From assembly GCF_003730115.1 (NCBI RefSeq), contig NZ_RJVP01000001.1, positions 682,001-746,000 on the forward strand: a stretch of DNA of 64,000 bases. Direction: 5' to 3'. Shown here one piece after another: positions 43,339 through 52,531 of the stretch. The notes under the pieces were generated by a model, which saw nothing but the letters and a program-made list of their open reading frames with translations, had not been told where the DNA came from and ran no database searches. How positions within the stretch are numbered: the first letter of the stretch is position 1; each line of letters starts with the position of its first letter. A program made the position numbers and the translations under genes. The DNA is from Pseudomethylobacillus aquaticus. Lineage in GTDB: Bacteria > Pseudomonadota > Gammaproteobacteria > Burkholderiales > Methylophilaceae.

Positions 43339-44073
43339 TTACCAGCGTCTATCTTTAGGCGTGTCCAGCAAGGGCCGCAGCTGCTGCGAGATGGTCTCGC
43401 GCGCGCGGAAGATGCGGGAACGCACAGTACCTATCGGGCAATTCATCAATGTCGCGATCTCTTCGTAGCTCAGGCCTTCGATCTCGCGCAAGGTGATCGC
43501 AGTACGCAACTCTTCCGGCAGGGAAGCCACCGTGTCATTGACTGTCTTGGCGATCTGCTTGCTCATCAGCTCCGTTTCCGGCGTGTCCATGGTGCGCAGC
43601 TCGTTGCCATCCTCGAAGTTCTCGGCGTCTTCGATCTCGATGTCATTGCTGACCTGCGGTCTGCGTCCCATTGAGACCAGGTAGTTCTTGGCCGTGTTGA
43701 TGCCGATACGGTACAGCCAAGTGTAAAACGCGCTATCACCGCGGAAGTTCGGCAAGGCGCGATACGCCTTGATGAACGATTCCTGCACCACATCCTCCAC
43801 CTCAGCCTGGTCACGTATCATGCGCGACAGCAGACGGCCCAGTTTGCGCTGGTACTTTTCCACCAGCAAACCGAAGGCACGCTGGTCGCCGTGCTGGGCA
43901 CGCTCAACCAGCGCCTGGTCCAGCTCGCGATTACCTGCAGCCGCATTGGTATTGGCACTTGCAGGTTTGGCATCTCCTGCCGGAAATTTGATCATGGCCG
44001 GAGTATAACCTTGTAGCTTGGTGTCGACGAATCCCAGACTGGAAAACTCTTGGAAATTTTTGCTGTTTATCAT
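43339..44073 (-). CDS. rpoE: RNA polymerase sigma-E factor (RpoE/AlgU)
   Basis: 244 aa from ATG 44073, which has AGGGAG seven bases before; a later ATG (43995) with weak site would remove the first 26 residues, which most RpoE proteins lack. Region 2: LVERAQHGDQRAFGLLVEKYQRKLGRLLSRM, VVQESFIKAYRALPNFRGDSAFYTWLYRIGINTAKNYL. Region 4: LPEELRTAITLREIEGLSYEEIATLMNCPIGTVRSRIFRARE. Directs the envelope stress response; the downstream genes are its regulators. Confidence 0.95.
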   Translation of the reverse strand: MINSKNFQEFSSLGFVDTKLQGYTPAMIKFPAGDAKPASANTNAAAGNRELDQALVERAQHGDQRAFGLLVEKYQRKLGRLLSRMIRDQAEVEDVVQESFIKAYRALPNFRGDSAFYTWLYRIGINTAKNYLVSMGRRPQVSNDIEIEDAENFEDGNELRTMDTPETELMSKQIAKTVNDTVASLPEELRTAITLREIEGLSYEEIATLMNCPIGTVRSRIFRARETISQQLRPLLDTPKDRRW

Positions 44074-44125
44074 TGCCCTACTCCCTGTAGAGATTGCGCT
44101 ATTTCAACCTAACTAGCTTGCAAGG

Positions 44126-44153
44126 GAAGACAGCGCTACACTCGCAAAAGTTC
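44126..44153 (-). promoter_or_regulatory. Possible sigma-E autoregulatory promoter of rpoE
   Basis: Minus-strand GAACTT (44148-44153), 17 bases, TCTTC (44126-44130), close to the sigma-E/AlgU pattern GAACTT-N16/17-TCtnA. It lies 53 bp before rpoE within the 134-bp divergent gap shared with nadB. Autoregulation is usual for rpoE operons. Confidence 0.5.
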
Positions 44154-44207
44154 ATCCAGATATCGCAACCAAGGTCTGGCCCATCACCTTCAGATTGTCT
44201 ATGCCCA

Positions 44208-45836
44208 ATGCAACAATATGACGTCCTTATCCTGGGCAGCGGTCTCGCTGGCCTGACCCTCGCACTCAAGGTGGCGGCCAACCGGCAGGTGTGTCTGGTC
44301 AGCAAACGCAGCGTGGACGACAGCTCCAGCAATTGGGCCCAGGGCGGCATCGCCGCGGTGCTCAACGACGACGATTCCATCGAGGCGCACATCCAGGATA
44401 CGCTGGTGGCAGGTGCCGGTCTGTGCGATGCCGCGGTGACGCGACTGGTGGCCGAACATGGACGCGAGACCGTGGAATGGCTGATCGAGGAAGGCGTGCC
44501 ATTCACACGCGAGGCCGATGACAGCGGCTACCACCTGACCCGGGAAGGTGGCCACAGCCATCGCCGCATCATCCATGCCGCTGACGCCACCGGGCATGCG
44601 GTGCAGCAGACACTGGCAGACAAGGTACGCAGGCACCCCAATATCCGTGTCCTGGAAGATCACATCGCGGTAGACCTGATCACCTCGACCAAGGCCGGCG
44701 TGCGTGGCACCGATTGCCTGGGTGCCTACCTGCTGGACAATACCAGTGGCAAGGTCATCACCGTGGCGGCACAGCAAACCGTATTGGCCACTGGCGGTGC
44801 AGGCAAGGTCTATCTGTACACCACCAATCCTGATGTCGCGACTGGCGACGGCATCGCCATGGCCTGGCGGGCGGGCTGCCGTGTCGCGAATATGGAATTC
44901 ATCCAGTTCCACCCCACTTGCCTGTATCACCCGCAAGCCAAGTCGTTCCTGATCTCTGAAGCGGTGCGTGGCGAGGGCGGTCTGCTACGCCTGCCAGACG
45001 GCACGCGCTTCATGCCCGCCCACGATGAGCGCGCCGAACTGGCTCCGCGCGATGTGGTGGCACGCGCCATCGACTTCGAGATGAAAAAGCGCGGTATTGA
45101 CTGCGTCTATATTGACATCACCCATCAGCCGGCCGATTTCATCCTGTCGCACTTCCCCACCATCTACCGGCGCTGCATGGAACTGGGCATCGACATCACC
45201 AAACAACCCATCCCGGTGGTGCCAGCCGCGCACTACAGCTGCGGCGGCATCATGACCGATCACATCGGACGCACCGACCTGCCCGGCCTGTATGCCATAG
45301 GCGAGACCGCCTGTACCGGTCTGCACGGCGCCAACCGGCTAGCCAGCAACTCATTGCTGGAATGCCTGGTGTTCGGGCAAGAAGTAGCACGTGACATCCT
45401 GCTACAGCCGGTCAAACCTTGCAGCAAGCTGCCCTACTGGGATGAGAGCCGTGTCACCGACGCGGACGAAGAGATCATCATCGCGCACACCTGGAACGAA
45501 TTGCGCCGCTTCATGTGGAACTACGTGGGTATCGTGCGCACCACCAAGCGTTTGCAGCGTGCCCTGAACCGCATCGACATGCTGCGCAGCGAAGTGCATG
45601 AGTTCTACAGCAACTTCCGCATCAGCAATAACCTGATCGAATTGCGTAACCTGCTGCAAGTGGCGGAATTGATCGTGAGAAGCGCGATGGAGCGGCATGA
45701 GAGCCGCGGGCTGCATTACAGCCGCGACTATCCGGACATGCTGAGCGAAGCGATCCCCACCGTGCTGGAGCCCTCCAACTACTACAGCCTGCTGGACCGC
45801 CATCACGGCCTGACGGCCAGAAAGAAAGTCGGCTAG
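44208..45836 (+). CDS. nadB: L-aspartate oxidase
   Basis: 542 aa from ATG 44208 ([21 protein letters not shown]); the frame extends upstream to 44094 without a family match. FAD binding GSGLAGL, then [20 protein letters not shown], catalytic-type [10 protein letters not shown] and [20 protein letters not shown]. It oxidises L-aspartate to iminoaspartate for NAD synthesis. Divergent from rpoE and convergent with the bufferin cluster. Confidence 0.96.
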   Translation: MQQYDVLILGSGLAGLTLALKVAANRQVCLVSKRSVDDSSSNWAQGGIAAVLNDDDSIEAHIQDTLVAGAGLCDAAVTRLVAEHGRETVEWLIEEGVPFTREADDSGYHLTREGGHSHRRIIHAADATGHAVQQTLADKVRRHPNIRVLEDHIAVDLITSTKAGVRGTDCLGAYLLDNTSGKVITVAAQQTVLATGGAGKVYLYTTNPDVATGDGIAMAWRAGCRVANMEFIQFHPTCLYHPQAKSFLISEAVRGEGGLLRLPDGTRFMPAHDERAELAPRDVVARAIDFEMKKRGIDCVYIDITHQPADFILSHFPTIYRRCMELGIDITKQPIPVVPAAHYSCGGIMTDHIGRTDLPGLYAIGETACTGLHGANRLASNSLLECLVFGQEVARDILLQPVKPCSKLPYWDESRVTDADEEIIIAHTWNELRRFMWNYVGIVRTTKRLQRALNRIDMLRSEVHEFYSNFRISNNLIELRNLLQVAELIVRSAMERHESRGLHYSRDYPDMLSEAIPTVLEPSNYYSLLDRHHGLTARKKVG

Positions 45837-45845
45837 CTGCGTTGC

Positions 45846-46625
45846 TCAGGCTGCGCGGCTGATACCGAGCAACGCACCCTGCTGGCGCAGGTCCTCCAGG
45901 ATCTGGGTACCGAAGCCCACCACCATCTCCGTATCGGACTGACCCAGCTCACTGGCGATCTGCAACAGCGCCTGACGGCCATTCACCGTACCGGTTTGCA
46001 ACAGCGCCAGCAGCCGCGCTGTCACCGGGTTCAACTCCACAAAGCGTACCACGTCCTGCGGGTCGCGGAACACCAGCAACTGCACTGGTTCGACCGCTTT
46101 GGGTTTGAATTGCCTGGAGATGCGTTGCACCGGATAGTCATAACTGAGCAAAGCCAGTGCGGGCGCCAACACCGGCTGGCCCTCCAGCAGATCACCAGCA
46201 GTCTCCACACTGTCTGGCGCAACGGACACATCGGCCACCGCCAGCGCCATCTCCACCCACTCATAGTGGGCCAGATGCGGCAGGTAGGCTGGCAAGCGCA
46301 ACGCCGGATCATGCTGCTGGATCTGGCTCAGGTATTGCAGAAACTCTTCTGGGATCTTGCGGAATAGCGGGCTGCTGCAACGGTGATGGATGAAGAAGCT
46401 GCGCACCAGCCGGCGCCATAAACGCGCACCCAGTGCCAGCTGCGCCACCGGAAAGCAGGCTGATACCGAGCTGTAGAAATTGTTGAACACGATCTCCGTG
46501 TATACCTGCATGCGCTCGGCGCGCACCTGCGCGGGTTTGCGTACATGCCTGGGGTCACGCACATGTGCACAGAACTGTTGCTGATACTGCATGAAGCCCG
46601 GCAGGGCTGGAATGGTACTGGTCAT
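45846..46625 (-). CDS. BufC-type DUF2063 partner protein
   Basis: 259 aa. N-terminal DUF2063 helical domain (FMQYQQQFCAHVRDP, ERMQVYTEIVFNNFYSSVSACFPV, LVRSFFIHHRCSSPLFRKIPEEFLQYL) and a C-terminal winged/beta part (LLVFRDPQDVVRFVELNPVTARLLALLQ). In MNIO systems BufC/HvfC helps recruit the precursor to the maturase. It is last in bufA-bufB-bufC, 13 bp after bufB, and ends 9 bp from nadB (convergent). Confidence 0.9.
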   Translation of the reverse strand: MTSTIPALPGFMQYQQQFCAHVRDPRHVRKPAQVRAERMQVYTEIVFNNFYSSVSACFPVAQLALGARLWRRLVRSFFIHHRCSSPLFRKIPEEFLQYLSQIQQHDPALRLPAYLPHLAHYEWVEMALAVADVSVAPDSVETAGDLLEGQPVLAPALALLSYDYPVQRISRQFKPKAVEPVQLLVFRDPQDVVRFVELNPVTARLLALLQTGTVNGRQALLQIASELGQSDTEMVVGFGTQILEDLRQQGALLGISRAA

Positions 46626-46638
46626 GAAAAGGCTGTTA

Positions 46639-47535
46639 TCAGGCCGCCACTTTGGGCAGATACGGCGTGCCTACAGCCCACGCATCAGGCCTGTACGGCT
46701 CAGCCAGGCGTTGCATGGCGGCGATGCGATCCACTTCCTGCATCACGGTCTGCAGTGGCGGGATGTTGATATCGCGCTCCAGCAAGGTGGGAAAAGCACC
46801 ATACAGACGATAGGCTTCTTCCAGCAAGGCCCATACCGAGGCTATGACGTCCTGCCCATGCGTGTCGATGATCAAATCTTCGGCTTCGCGGTCATGGCCA
46901 GCGATATGCGCATAGACGATGCGCTCGCCGGGCAGGCCACGCAGGAAAGTGATGGGATCGAAACCGAAATTGACACTGTTGACGTAGACATTATTGATAT
47001 CGAGGTGCAGATCGCAATCCGCCTCGCTCAACACGGCATTGATGAATGTCAGCTCATCCATCTCGGCAATTGGCGCTGCCACATAGAAAGAAGCATTTTC
47101 TACCGCGATGCGGCGCTCAAGGATGTCCTGGGTGCGACGTATGCGAGCCGACACGTACTTGACCGCTTCTTCGGTGAACGGAATGGGCAGCAAATCGTAC
47201 ATATAGCCGCCATCACTGCAATAACTGAGGTGTTCGGTGTAACGGGTGATGCCATGCTGATCGAGAAAATCACGCACTTCATATAAAAACGATTCATTGA
47301 GCGCATCCGGCCCGCCCAATGACAGCGACAAGCCATGTGCTGCAATGGGAAAGCGCTCGGTGAACCATGCCAGCTGCCTGCCGACACGGCCACCGACGCC
47401 TATCCAGTTCTCTGGCGCGATCTCCACAAAACCCAGCGACTGCAACAACGCAGTCCCGTAAGCGGCCTGCACCTGGGGGATCAGCTCGCGCTTAAGCCCC
47501 AGGCCGGCACCTCGGATGACATGGACTGGATTCAA
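46639..47535 (-). CDS. BufB-type MNIO maturase (DUF692)
   Basis: 298 aa TIM-barrel multinuclear non-heme iron-dependent oxidase: GAGLGLKRELIPQV start, VEIAPENWIGVGG (metal-binding Glu/Asn block), HGLSLSLGGPDALN, TEHLSYCSDGG, LHLDINNVYVNSVNFG, HIAGHDREAEDLIIDTHGQDV and LLERDINIPP carry the expected His, Asp and Glu ligands. The family oxidises precursor cysteines to thiooxazole-type groups. It follows the precursor gene by 21 bp. Confidence 0.93.
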   Translation of the reverse strand: MNPVHVIRGAGLGLKRELIPQVQAAYGTALLQSLGFVEIAPENWIGVGGRVGRQLAWFTERFPIAAHGLSLSLGGPDALNESFLYEVRDFLDQHGITRYTEHLSYCSDGGYMYDLLPIPFTEEAVKYVSARIRRTQDILERRIAVENASFYVAAPIAEMDELTFINAVLSEADCDLHLDINNVYVNSVNFGFDPITFLRGLPGERIVYAHIAGHDREAEDLIIDTHGQDVIASVWALLEEAYRLYGAFPTLLERDINIPPLQTVMQEVDRIAAMQRLAEPYRPDAWAVGTPYLPKVAA

Positions 47536-47556
47536 CGCCAGGCTCCGCTCGTCAGC

Positions 47557-47883
47557 TTACTTCTTTTCAGCGCCACACTTACCGGTACCGCACTTGCCTT
47601 CTTTGGCCTTGTCACCACTGCAGGAACCTTCTTTGGCCTTGTCAGCAGAGCACTTGCCTTCCATGGCCTTGTCACCGCCGCAGGAACCTTCCTTGCCCTT
47701 TTCGGCAGCACACTTACCGGTACCGCACTTGCCGTCGGCACCCTTGTCAGCCACTACCATATAGCCGGAGGACAAGGTCTTCAGTGCGAATGGGTTCTCA
47801 GCGGCGCTCACCGAAGTAGCCGCCAGGCTGGCGACGAAAGCAGTGCCCAGAAGAGCAGCGAGGGTTTTGTTGGATGCATTCAT
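47557..47883 (-). CDS. BufA-type bufferin precursor (Cys-rich RiPP)
   Basis: 108 aa. A signal peptide (about 1-27, AATSVSAAEN) leads to a Lys/Glu/Gly-rich tail with seven cysteines, in repeats DGKCG, EGSCG, EGKCS, EGSCS, EGKCG plus two TGKC. These are variants of the EGKCG motif whose Cys becomes a copper-binding thiooxazole in bufferins/HvfA peptides (recent literature, from memory). The 3' half of the gene is an imperfect DNA repeat of about 36 bp. TAGGAGA precedes the ATG. Copper protection is the likely role. Confidence 0.9.
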   Translation of the reverse strand: MNASNKTLAALLGTAFVASLAATSVSAAENPFALKTLSSGYMVVADKGADGKCGTGKCAAEKGKEGSCGGDKAMEGKCSADKAKEGSCSGDKAKEGKCGTGKCGAEKK

Positions 47884-47959
47884 TTTGTATCTCCTAAATT
47901 GGATAAGTACTCGATTAAGTTCAGCTTATTGTTGCGAACTGCATGGTCATATACGTGCA

Positions 47960-48229
47960 TCAATACCCTCCGGATTCAGGTTTGGGGCTATGTTCCAGCC
48001 GGGCCGCGATGCGTTGCCGCGCCGCCGCCGTCAACTGCACATCGGCATCCTGCTCTGCATGGCTGCGCAATTTGTGCACCATGTCACGCAACAGCAGCAG
48101 CTGCTGACGGAACCGTTCGCATACATCACAGATCAGCAGATGCAAGCGCAGTGCAAAACGCTCACGCAGGCTCAAACGACGATCGAGCGATTGCGAAATC
48201 AACTGACTGGCTTGTTTGCAACTTAACAT
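47960..48229 (-). CDS. Zinc-finger anti-sigma factor (zf-HC2 type)
   Basis: 89 aa from ATG 48229 with ACAGGAAC upstream; an ATG at 48256 overlapping the sigma stop (TGATG) is the alternative. MLSCKQASQLISQSLDR is followed by HLLICDVCERF, giving a His-x3-Cys-x2-Cys zinc site with the early Cys as fourth ligand. No membrane helix, so it is a soluble ZAS-type anti-sigma factor binding the ECF factor encoded directly before it. It lies 76 bp before bufA. Confidence 0.85.
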   Translation of the reverse strand: MLSCKQASQLISQSLDRRLSLRERFALRLHLLICDVCERFRQQLLLLRDMVHKLRSHAEQDADVQLTAAARQRIAARLEHSPKPESGGY

Positions 48230-48255
48230 CACGGTTCCTGTAACAAAGGTTCGCA

Positions 48256-48813
48256 TCAACTGCCTAGCCAATTCAGCTCCAGGCATTTCCTCAGATTCAT
48301 CCGGGCACGATATAACATGACCCATGCGTTCGTCGTGCTGATATCCAGTTCCTTACAGATTTCTTCATTATCGGTTTCGTGCACTTCGCGCAGCATGAAC
48401 AATTGTGCCAGTTTGGTCGGCAAACGGTTCATGCACTCCTGCAACACCTGCAGGAACTGCTTCTGCTCCAGCTCGTCCTGCGGAGCGCCCCAGGCTTGCG
48501 GCTTGTCGGCCCAGTGACGCTGATCGTCCGCGAAGAAGTCATCCATGCCAGCCTCGTCCGGCAGGTCTTCACCCAGGTCTTCCACCACCTGCTCGCGTGA
48601 CTGCTTGCGGATGATGTCGATGATCTTGTGTTTGAGTATGCCGGTGAGCCAGGTGCGCGGTGCCGATTTACCAGCAAAGCCCTGATTTTGCATGGCAGCC
48701 AGCAGCGTATCCTGCACCGCGTCTTCGGCCAGGTGCGGGTCGCGCAGCCGCGCCAGCGCAAATCGATAAAGAAAATCACCGTGCTCGGTCAACCAGTCGT
48801 GCTGCGCTGCCAT
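48256..48813 (-). CDS. ECF sigma factor next to the bufferin genes
   Basis: 185 aa from ATG 48813 (GGGAGCAGG upstream); the longer frame to 48900 lacks family sequence. Region 2 has YRFALARLRDPHLAEDAVQDTLLAAMQ and APRTWLTGILKHKIIDIIRKQ. Region 4 has MNRLPTKLAQLFMLREVHETDNEEICKELDISTTNAWVMLYRARMNLRKCLE. Close linkage to the anti-sigma gene and to bufABC suggests that it controls the bufferin cluster, as ECF factors do in related species. Upstream 48814-48991 has no gene. Confidence 0.92.
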   Translation of the reverse strand: MAAQHDWLTEHGDFLYRFALARLRDPHLAEDAVQDTLLAAMQNQGFAGKSAPRTWLTGILKHKIIDIIRKQSREQVVEDLGEDLPDEAGMDDFFADDQRHWADKPQAWGAPQDELEQKQFLQVLQECMNRLPTKLAQLFMLREVHETDNEEICKELDISTTNAWVMLYRARMNLRKCLELNWLGS

Positions 48814-48991
48814 GTCCTGCTCCCTGAATCTGTCTCCCTGCCTGGGAGTATGTTTTAGCTGATTGGTTTTATGCCTGCCACATCCAGCAAGTGATACCAC
48901 ATCCTTGCGTCATGTGCATTAAGGCGACGTAAAATACGGCTTCACGCCTGTTGCTCGCGCATGCACCCATCGCCTTTGTTGTCAGATGCAT

Positions 48992-49438
48992 CTAGTCTAC
49001 ATGCAGCCCTGCGCGCCTGCGCAGGCTGGCAATGTATGCCAGCGCGTCCAGGGGCTGTTGATTGCGCTGCGCCTGCCAAACCACTTCAGCCAGACAATCC
49101 ATCAGGGCATGCTGTGCGGCCTGCGCATCGCCCTCCTGCTCCAGCAAGGCGGCATAGGCTGCCGCGATACTCGGCGGCTGGTCGATACTGATCTGCTCCA
49201 GCACGGAAAGATGCAGACTCATGTGCAAAAAGGGATTGGTCTCGCCCATCTCCGGGAAGTAGGCCTGCTGCAAATAGCGCTCCGGCTGGTCCAGCACGCC
49301 ATGATACTCGGGATGCGCCTGCATGATGCTGACCGCCAGCGCCTCGATGTTACTGAGCGCCTGCTGGGCACGGAACCTGGTCCAGGCATCGAAGAAGAAC
49401 TGCCGCACCTGATCGCGGCTGGGGTTGAACAGACTCAT
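48992..49438 (-). CDS. DUF1841 family protein
   Basis: 148 aa, no signal. MSLFNPSRDQVRQFFFDAWTRFRAQQALSNIEALAVSIMQAHPEYHGVLD and MGETNPFLHMSLHLSVLEQISID are the DUF1841 pattern, a family confined mostly to Beta/Gammaproteobacteria next to nth. It overlaps nth by 4 bp, so is translated with it. Function unknown. Confidence 0.9.
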   Translation of the reverse strand: MSLFNPSRDQVRQFFFDAWTRFRAQQALSNIEALAVSIMQAHPEYHGVLDQPERYLQQAYFPEMGETNPFLHMSLHLSVLEQISIDQPPSIAAAYAALLEQEGDAQAAQHALMDCLAEVVWQAQRNQQPLDALAYIASLRRRAGLHVD

Positions 49439-50100
49439 GCCGGTGCGCTCGCAAAGCCCTCGGGGGCAACGGTCTTAGGTTTGAAGCGGCACAGGTCGAT
49501 CACCACACACTGGTGACAATGCGGCTTGCGCGCCATGCAGGTGTAGCGCCCATGCAGGATCATCAAGTGGTGCGCGTCCTGCAGGTACTCTTTGGGGACA
49601 GCCTTCATGAGCTTCAGCTCCACGGCCAGCGGCGTCTTGCCGGGGGCCAGACCGGTACGGTTGCCGAGGCGGAAGATGTGCGTATCCACCGCGATGGTAG
49701 GCTGTCCGAATGCGGTGTTGAGCACCACATTGGCGGTCTTGCGCCCTACCCCCGGCAAGGCCTCCAGCGCCTCGCGCGTGGCCGGCACCTCACCACCATG
49801 CTGCTCCACCAGTATCTGGCAGGTCGCCAGCACATGGTTGGCCTTGCTGTGATAAAGGCCTATGGTCTTGATATGCGCTTTCAGCCCATCCAGCCCGAGC
49901 GCCAGCATGGCCTGCGGAGTATTGGCGACCGGGAACAGCCTGGCGGTAGCCAGATTGACGCTTTTGTCCGTGGCCTGCGCAGACAGCATCACGGCGATCA
50001 GCAACTCGAAGGTGCTGCTGTAATCCAGCTCGGTGACCGGCTCGGGGATGGCCTGCTTGAGCCTGCGGAAGAATTCCAGGCGTTGTGTTGCATTCATCAA
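49435..50100 (-). CDS. nth: Endonuclease III
   Basis: 221 aa. Helix-hairpin-helix ALPGVGRKTANVVLN with the catalytic Lys, catalytic Asp in VDTHIFRLGNRTGL, and [4Fe-4S] ligands in CMARKPHCHQCVVIDLC. DNA glycosylase/AP-lyase for oxidised pyrimidines. Sits directly after rnfE (8 bp), the conserved rnf-nth order. Confidence 0.97.
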   Translation of the reverse strand: MMNATQRLEFFRRLKQAIPEPVTELDYSSTFELLIAVMLSAQATDKSVNLATARLFPVANTPQAMLALGLDGLKAHIKTIGLYHSKANHVLATCQILVEQHGGEVPATREALEALPGVGRKTANVVLNTAFGQPTIAVDTHIFRLGNRTGLAPGKTPLAVELKLMKAVPKEYLQDAHHLMILHGRYTCMARKPHCHQCVVIDLCRFKPKTVAPEGFASAPA

Positions 50101-50108
50101 ACGATTAC

Positions 50109-50792
50109 CTAGTGAGATTGGGCGACCGGCAACGCTGCCTGCATGCTTGCTTTAGCTAGGCGGCGCTGCTCCAGCCAGTTATGGGTGGCGATCAACAGGC
50201 CCAGGCCGATGAACGCGCCCGGCGGCAGGATGGCCAGCAGAAAGCCAGGATAATCCGGGATAAGCTGCAGCACCCAGGCCTTGGCCTCTGCACCGAACAC
50301 CAGGTCGATGCCGGACAAAACCGTGCCTTTGCCGACCAACTCCCGCACCGCCCCCAGCAGCGTCAGCACCAGGGTCAGGCCCAGCCCCATCATGAGGCCA
50401 TCCAGCGCGGAGGGGGTGATCGGGTTCTTGGCCGCAAACGCTTCGACACGCGCCAGTACGATGCAATTGGTCACGATCAGGGGGATGAAGATGCCCAGCA
50501 CCACATACAAGGGGTGCACAAAGGCGTTCATGGACAAATCGATGATGGTGACCAAGGCGGCGATCACCAGAATGAACACGGGGATGCGGATCTCGTCCGG
50601 CACATAACGGCGCACCGGCGCCACCGCGGCGTTGCTGGCGGCCATCACCAGCGCGGTGGCCAGCCCCAGAGACAATCCATTCACCGCCGTGCTGGTCACG
50701 GCCAGCGTGGGGCACAAGCCCAGCAATTGCATGGTGCCCGGGTTCTGCTTCCACAGCCCATGCTCCACGATGTCACGGTATTGCCCCATCAC
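50109..50792 (-). CDS. rnfE: Rnf electron-transport complex subunit E
   Basis: 227 aa, six membrane segments. PGTMQLLGLCPTLAVTSTAVNGLSLGLAT start, IPLIVTNCIVLARVEAFA contains the conserved Cys of the RnfA/E pair. Membrane part of the Rnf/Rsx complex. Overlaps rnfG by 4 bp. Confidence 0.96.
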   Translation of the reverse strand: MMGQYRDIVEHGLWKQNPGTMQLLGLCPTLAVTSTAVNGLSLGLATALVMAASNAAVAPVRRYVPDEIRIPVFILVIAALVTIIDLSMNAFVHPLYVVLGIFIPLIVTNCIVLARVEAFAAKNPITPSALDGLMMGLGLTLVLTLLGAVRELVGKGTVLSGIDLVFGAEAKAWVLQLIPDYPGFLLAILPPGAFIGLGLLIATHNWLEQRRLAKASMQAALPVAQSH

Positions 50793-51502
50793 GGTTCTCC
50801 TGTTGCGGTTTCTGACAGCGGCCCCGGCGATGGAGTTGCCATGCTGGCTGGCATCAAGGCGGCCAGCGCGCTGGTTTGAGGGAACAACAGCGCGTGTTGC
50901 GCCGCGGCATACTGCAGTGCGCGCTGGGTGGCCCTGATCACGGCGCGTGGTGTGATGGTCGCCCCCGCCATGTAGTCAAACGCGCCGCCATCCTTGCGTA
51001 CCGCCCAGGCTGCCGGCGGCGGCGCTGCCAGCGAGCGGCCATCGAATTGACGGATCCAGTCGCTGCGCAGCACTTCGATGTAATCCCCCAGGCCCGGGGT
51101 CTCTTTGTGGGTCAGCACCCGCACCCCGCTCAACTGGCCCGACACGGTGATGCCGACCAACAGTTTGATATCGCCGCTGTATCCATCCGGTGCCACTACT
51201 TCCAGGATCACGGCACTGGGCTGTCCAGCCAGGCTGGCGAGGTAGGCTGTGGAGGCTAGACGCTGCCCCAGCAAGGGGTCGGCAGGCAGCATGATGCTGT
51301 GCTGGAGCAGGTCGTTGTCGTGCAGGCTGGATGGCAGCACCTGCGCCAGCAAGGCCAGCTTGGCGGCCCGTTCGCTGGCCGCGATCGGTGCACGGGTGTG
51401 CTGGTAAGTGCCCGTGAGCAGCAGCGTGCCCACGGCCGCGAACACCACCAGGATGGCGGCGGTCACCATGGCATGTTTGAGCACGTTGAGCATGGCCTTC
51501 AT
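50789..51502 (-). CDS. rnfG: Rnf electron-transport complex subunit G
   Basis: 237 aa. One N-terminal helix and a periplasmic FMN-binding domain with YMAGATITPRAVIRA, where the Thr carries covalent FMN (family knowledge), and LVGITVSGQLSGVRVLTHKETPGLGDYIEV. It transfers electrons within Rnf. A weakly conserved Ala/Pro tail ends the protein. Confidence 0.96.
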   Translation of the reverse strand: MKAMLNVLKHAMVTAAILVVFAAVGTLLLTGTYQHTRAPIAASERAAKLALLAQVLPSSLHDNDLLQHSIMLPADPLLGQRLASTAYLASLAGQPSAVILEVVAPDGYSGDIKLLVGITVSGQLSGVRVLTHKETPGLGDYIEVLRSDWIRQFDGRSLAAPPPAAWAVRKDGGAFDYMAGATITPRAVIRATQRALQYAAAQHALLFPQTSALAALMPASMATPSPGPLSETATGEP

Positions 51503-51511
51503 GCAGCTGCC

Positions 51512-52531
51512 TTATTTTTCATGTCCGAACACGCGCGGCTGGGTGTAGGCATCCAGCAAAGGCACGCACATGTTCATGAGGATAACGGCAAACGCGATGC
51601 CATCCGGATAAGCACCGAACACCCGGATCACATAGGTCAACACGCCAATGCCCGCAGCGAACACTAATTTGGCCAACGGCGTGGTGGGGCCACTCACCGG
51701 GTCGGTGGCGATAAAGAACGCGCACAACATGGCAGCACCACTGAACAGATGGAACTGTGGGCTGGCATACAGGCCGGGAGCAAACAGATGAAAAGTGCCA
51801 GACAACAGGGTCAGCGTGGCCAGGAAAGCAAGCGGGATATGCCAGCTGATGATGCGCTGCTGTAACAGATAGATGCCGCCCAGCAGGTAGGCCAGCGCCA
51901 CCAGTTCACTGCCACGACCACCCAGCCAACCGAAGATCGGCGTGTTGCTGATATCCGATATTGGCTGTTGCAATATCAGCTGGGTCTTGAGGTAATCCAG
52001 CGGCGTGGCCGAACTGATGGCATCCACCGGCACCCCCAGCGGCAGACTGCGCATGAAGATGTAATGCCATTGATCGGTGAAGCTCAAGCTCACCTTGGCC
52101 AGCTCCAGCGGGCTGGGCCACTGCGTCATCAACACCGGGAACGAGATCAGCAGCGCGGCATAGCCTATCATGGCGGGATTGAACGGGTTGTAGCCCAGGC
52201 CGCCATACAGCTGTTTGGCGACCACGATCGCGAACAGCGTACCTACCACCACCAGCCACCAGGGTGCCAGAGGAGGCAGCGCCAACGCCAGCAGCCAGGC
52301 GGTGACAATGGCACTGCCATCCATGAGGAAGGGCAATACTGGCCGCTGCCGCAAGCGCAGCACGGCGGCTTCTGCCAACAAGGCCGTCAAGGTAGCCAAT
52401 GCCAGACTGATGAGGATGCCGCCGCCATAGACCCACACATAAGTCGCGATACCTGGCAGCAGCGCCAGCAGGACTTTCAGCATGATCACCGAGACACTGG
52501 GTGCGCTGCTCAGATAAGGTGAGCGGCTCAT
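51512..52531 (-). CDS. rnfD: Rnf electron-transport complex subunit D
   Basis: 339 aa, about nine membrane segments. SSATPLDYLKTQ contains the Thr of the covalent FMN site; FNPAMIGYAALLISFP and ATDPVSGPTT are conserved. It likely couples electron flow to ion movement. Overlaps rnfC by 4 bp. Confidence 0.96.
   Translation of the reverse strand: MSRSPYLSSAPSVSVIMLKVLLALLPGIATYVWVYGGGILISLALATLTALLAEAAVLRLRQRPVLPFLMDGSAIVTAWLLALALPPLAPWWLVVVGTLFAIVVAKQLYGGLGYNPFNPAMIGYAALLISFPVLMTQWPSPLELAKVSLSFTDQWHYIFMRSLPLGVPVDAISSATPLDYLKTQLILQQPISDISNTPIFGWLGGRGSELVALAYLLGGIYLLQQRIISWHIPLAFLATLTLLSGTFHLFAPGLYASPQFHLFSGAAMLCAFFIATDPVSGPTTPLAKLVFAAGIGVLTYVIRVFGAYPDGIAFAVILMNMCVPLLDAYTQPRVFGHEK

Noticed and set aside
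47557-47883. Metallothionein
   Set aside because: Cys spacing is in EGKC-type units behind a signal peptide and next to MNIO and DUF2063 genes, which fits bufferin precursors instead.
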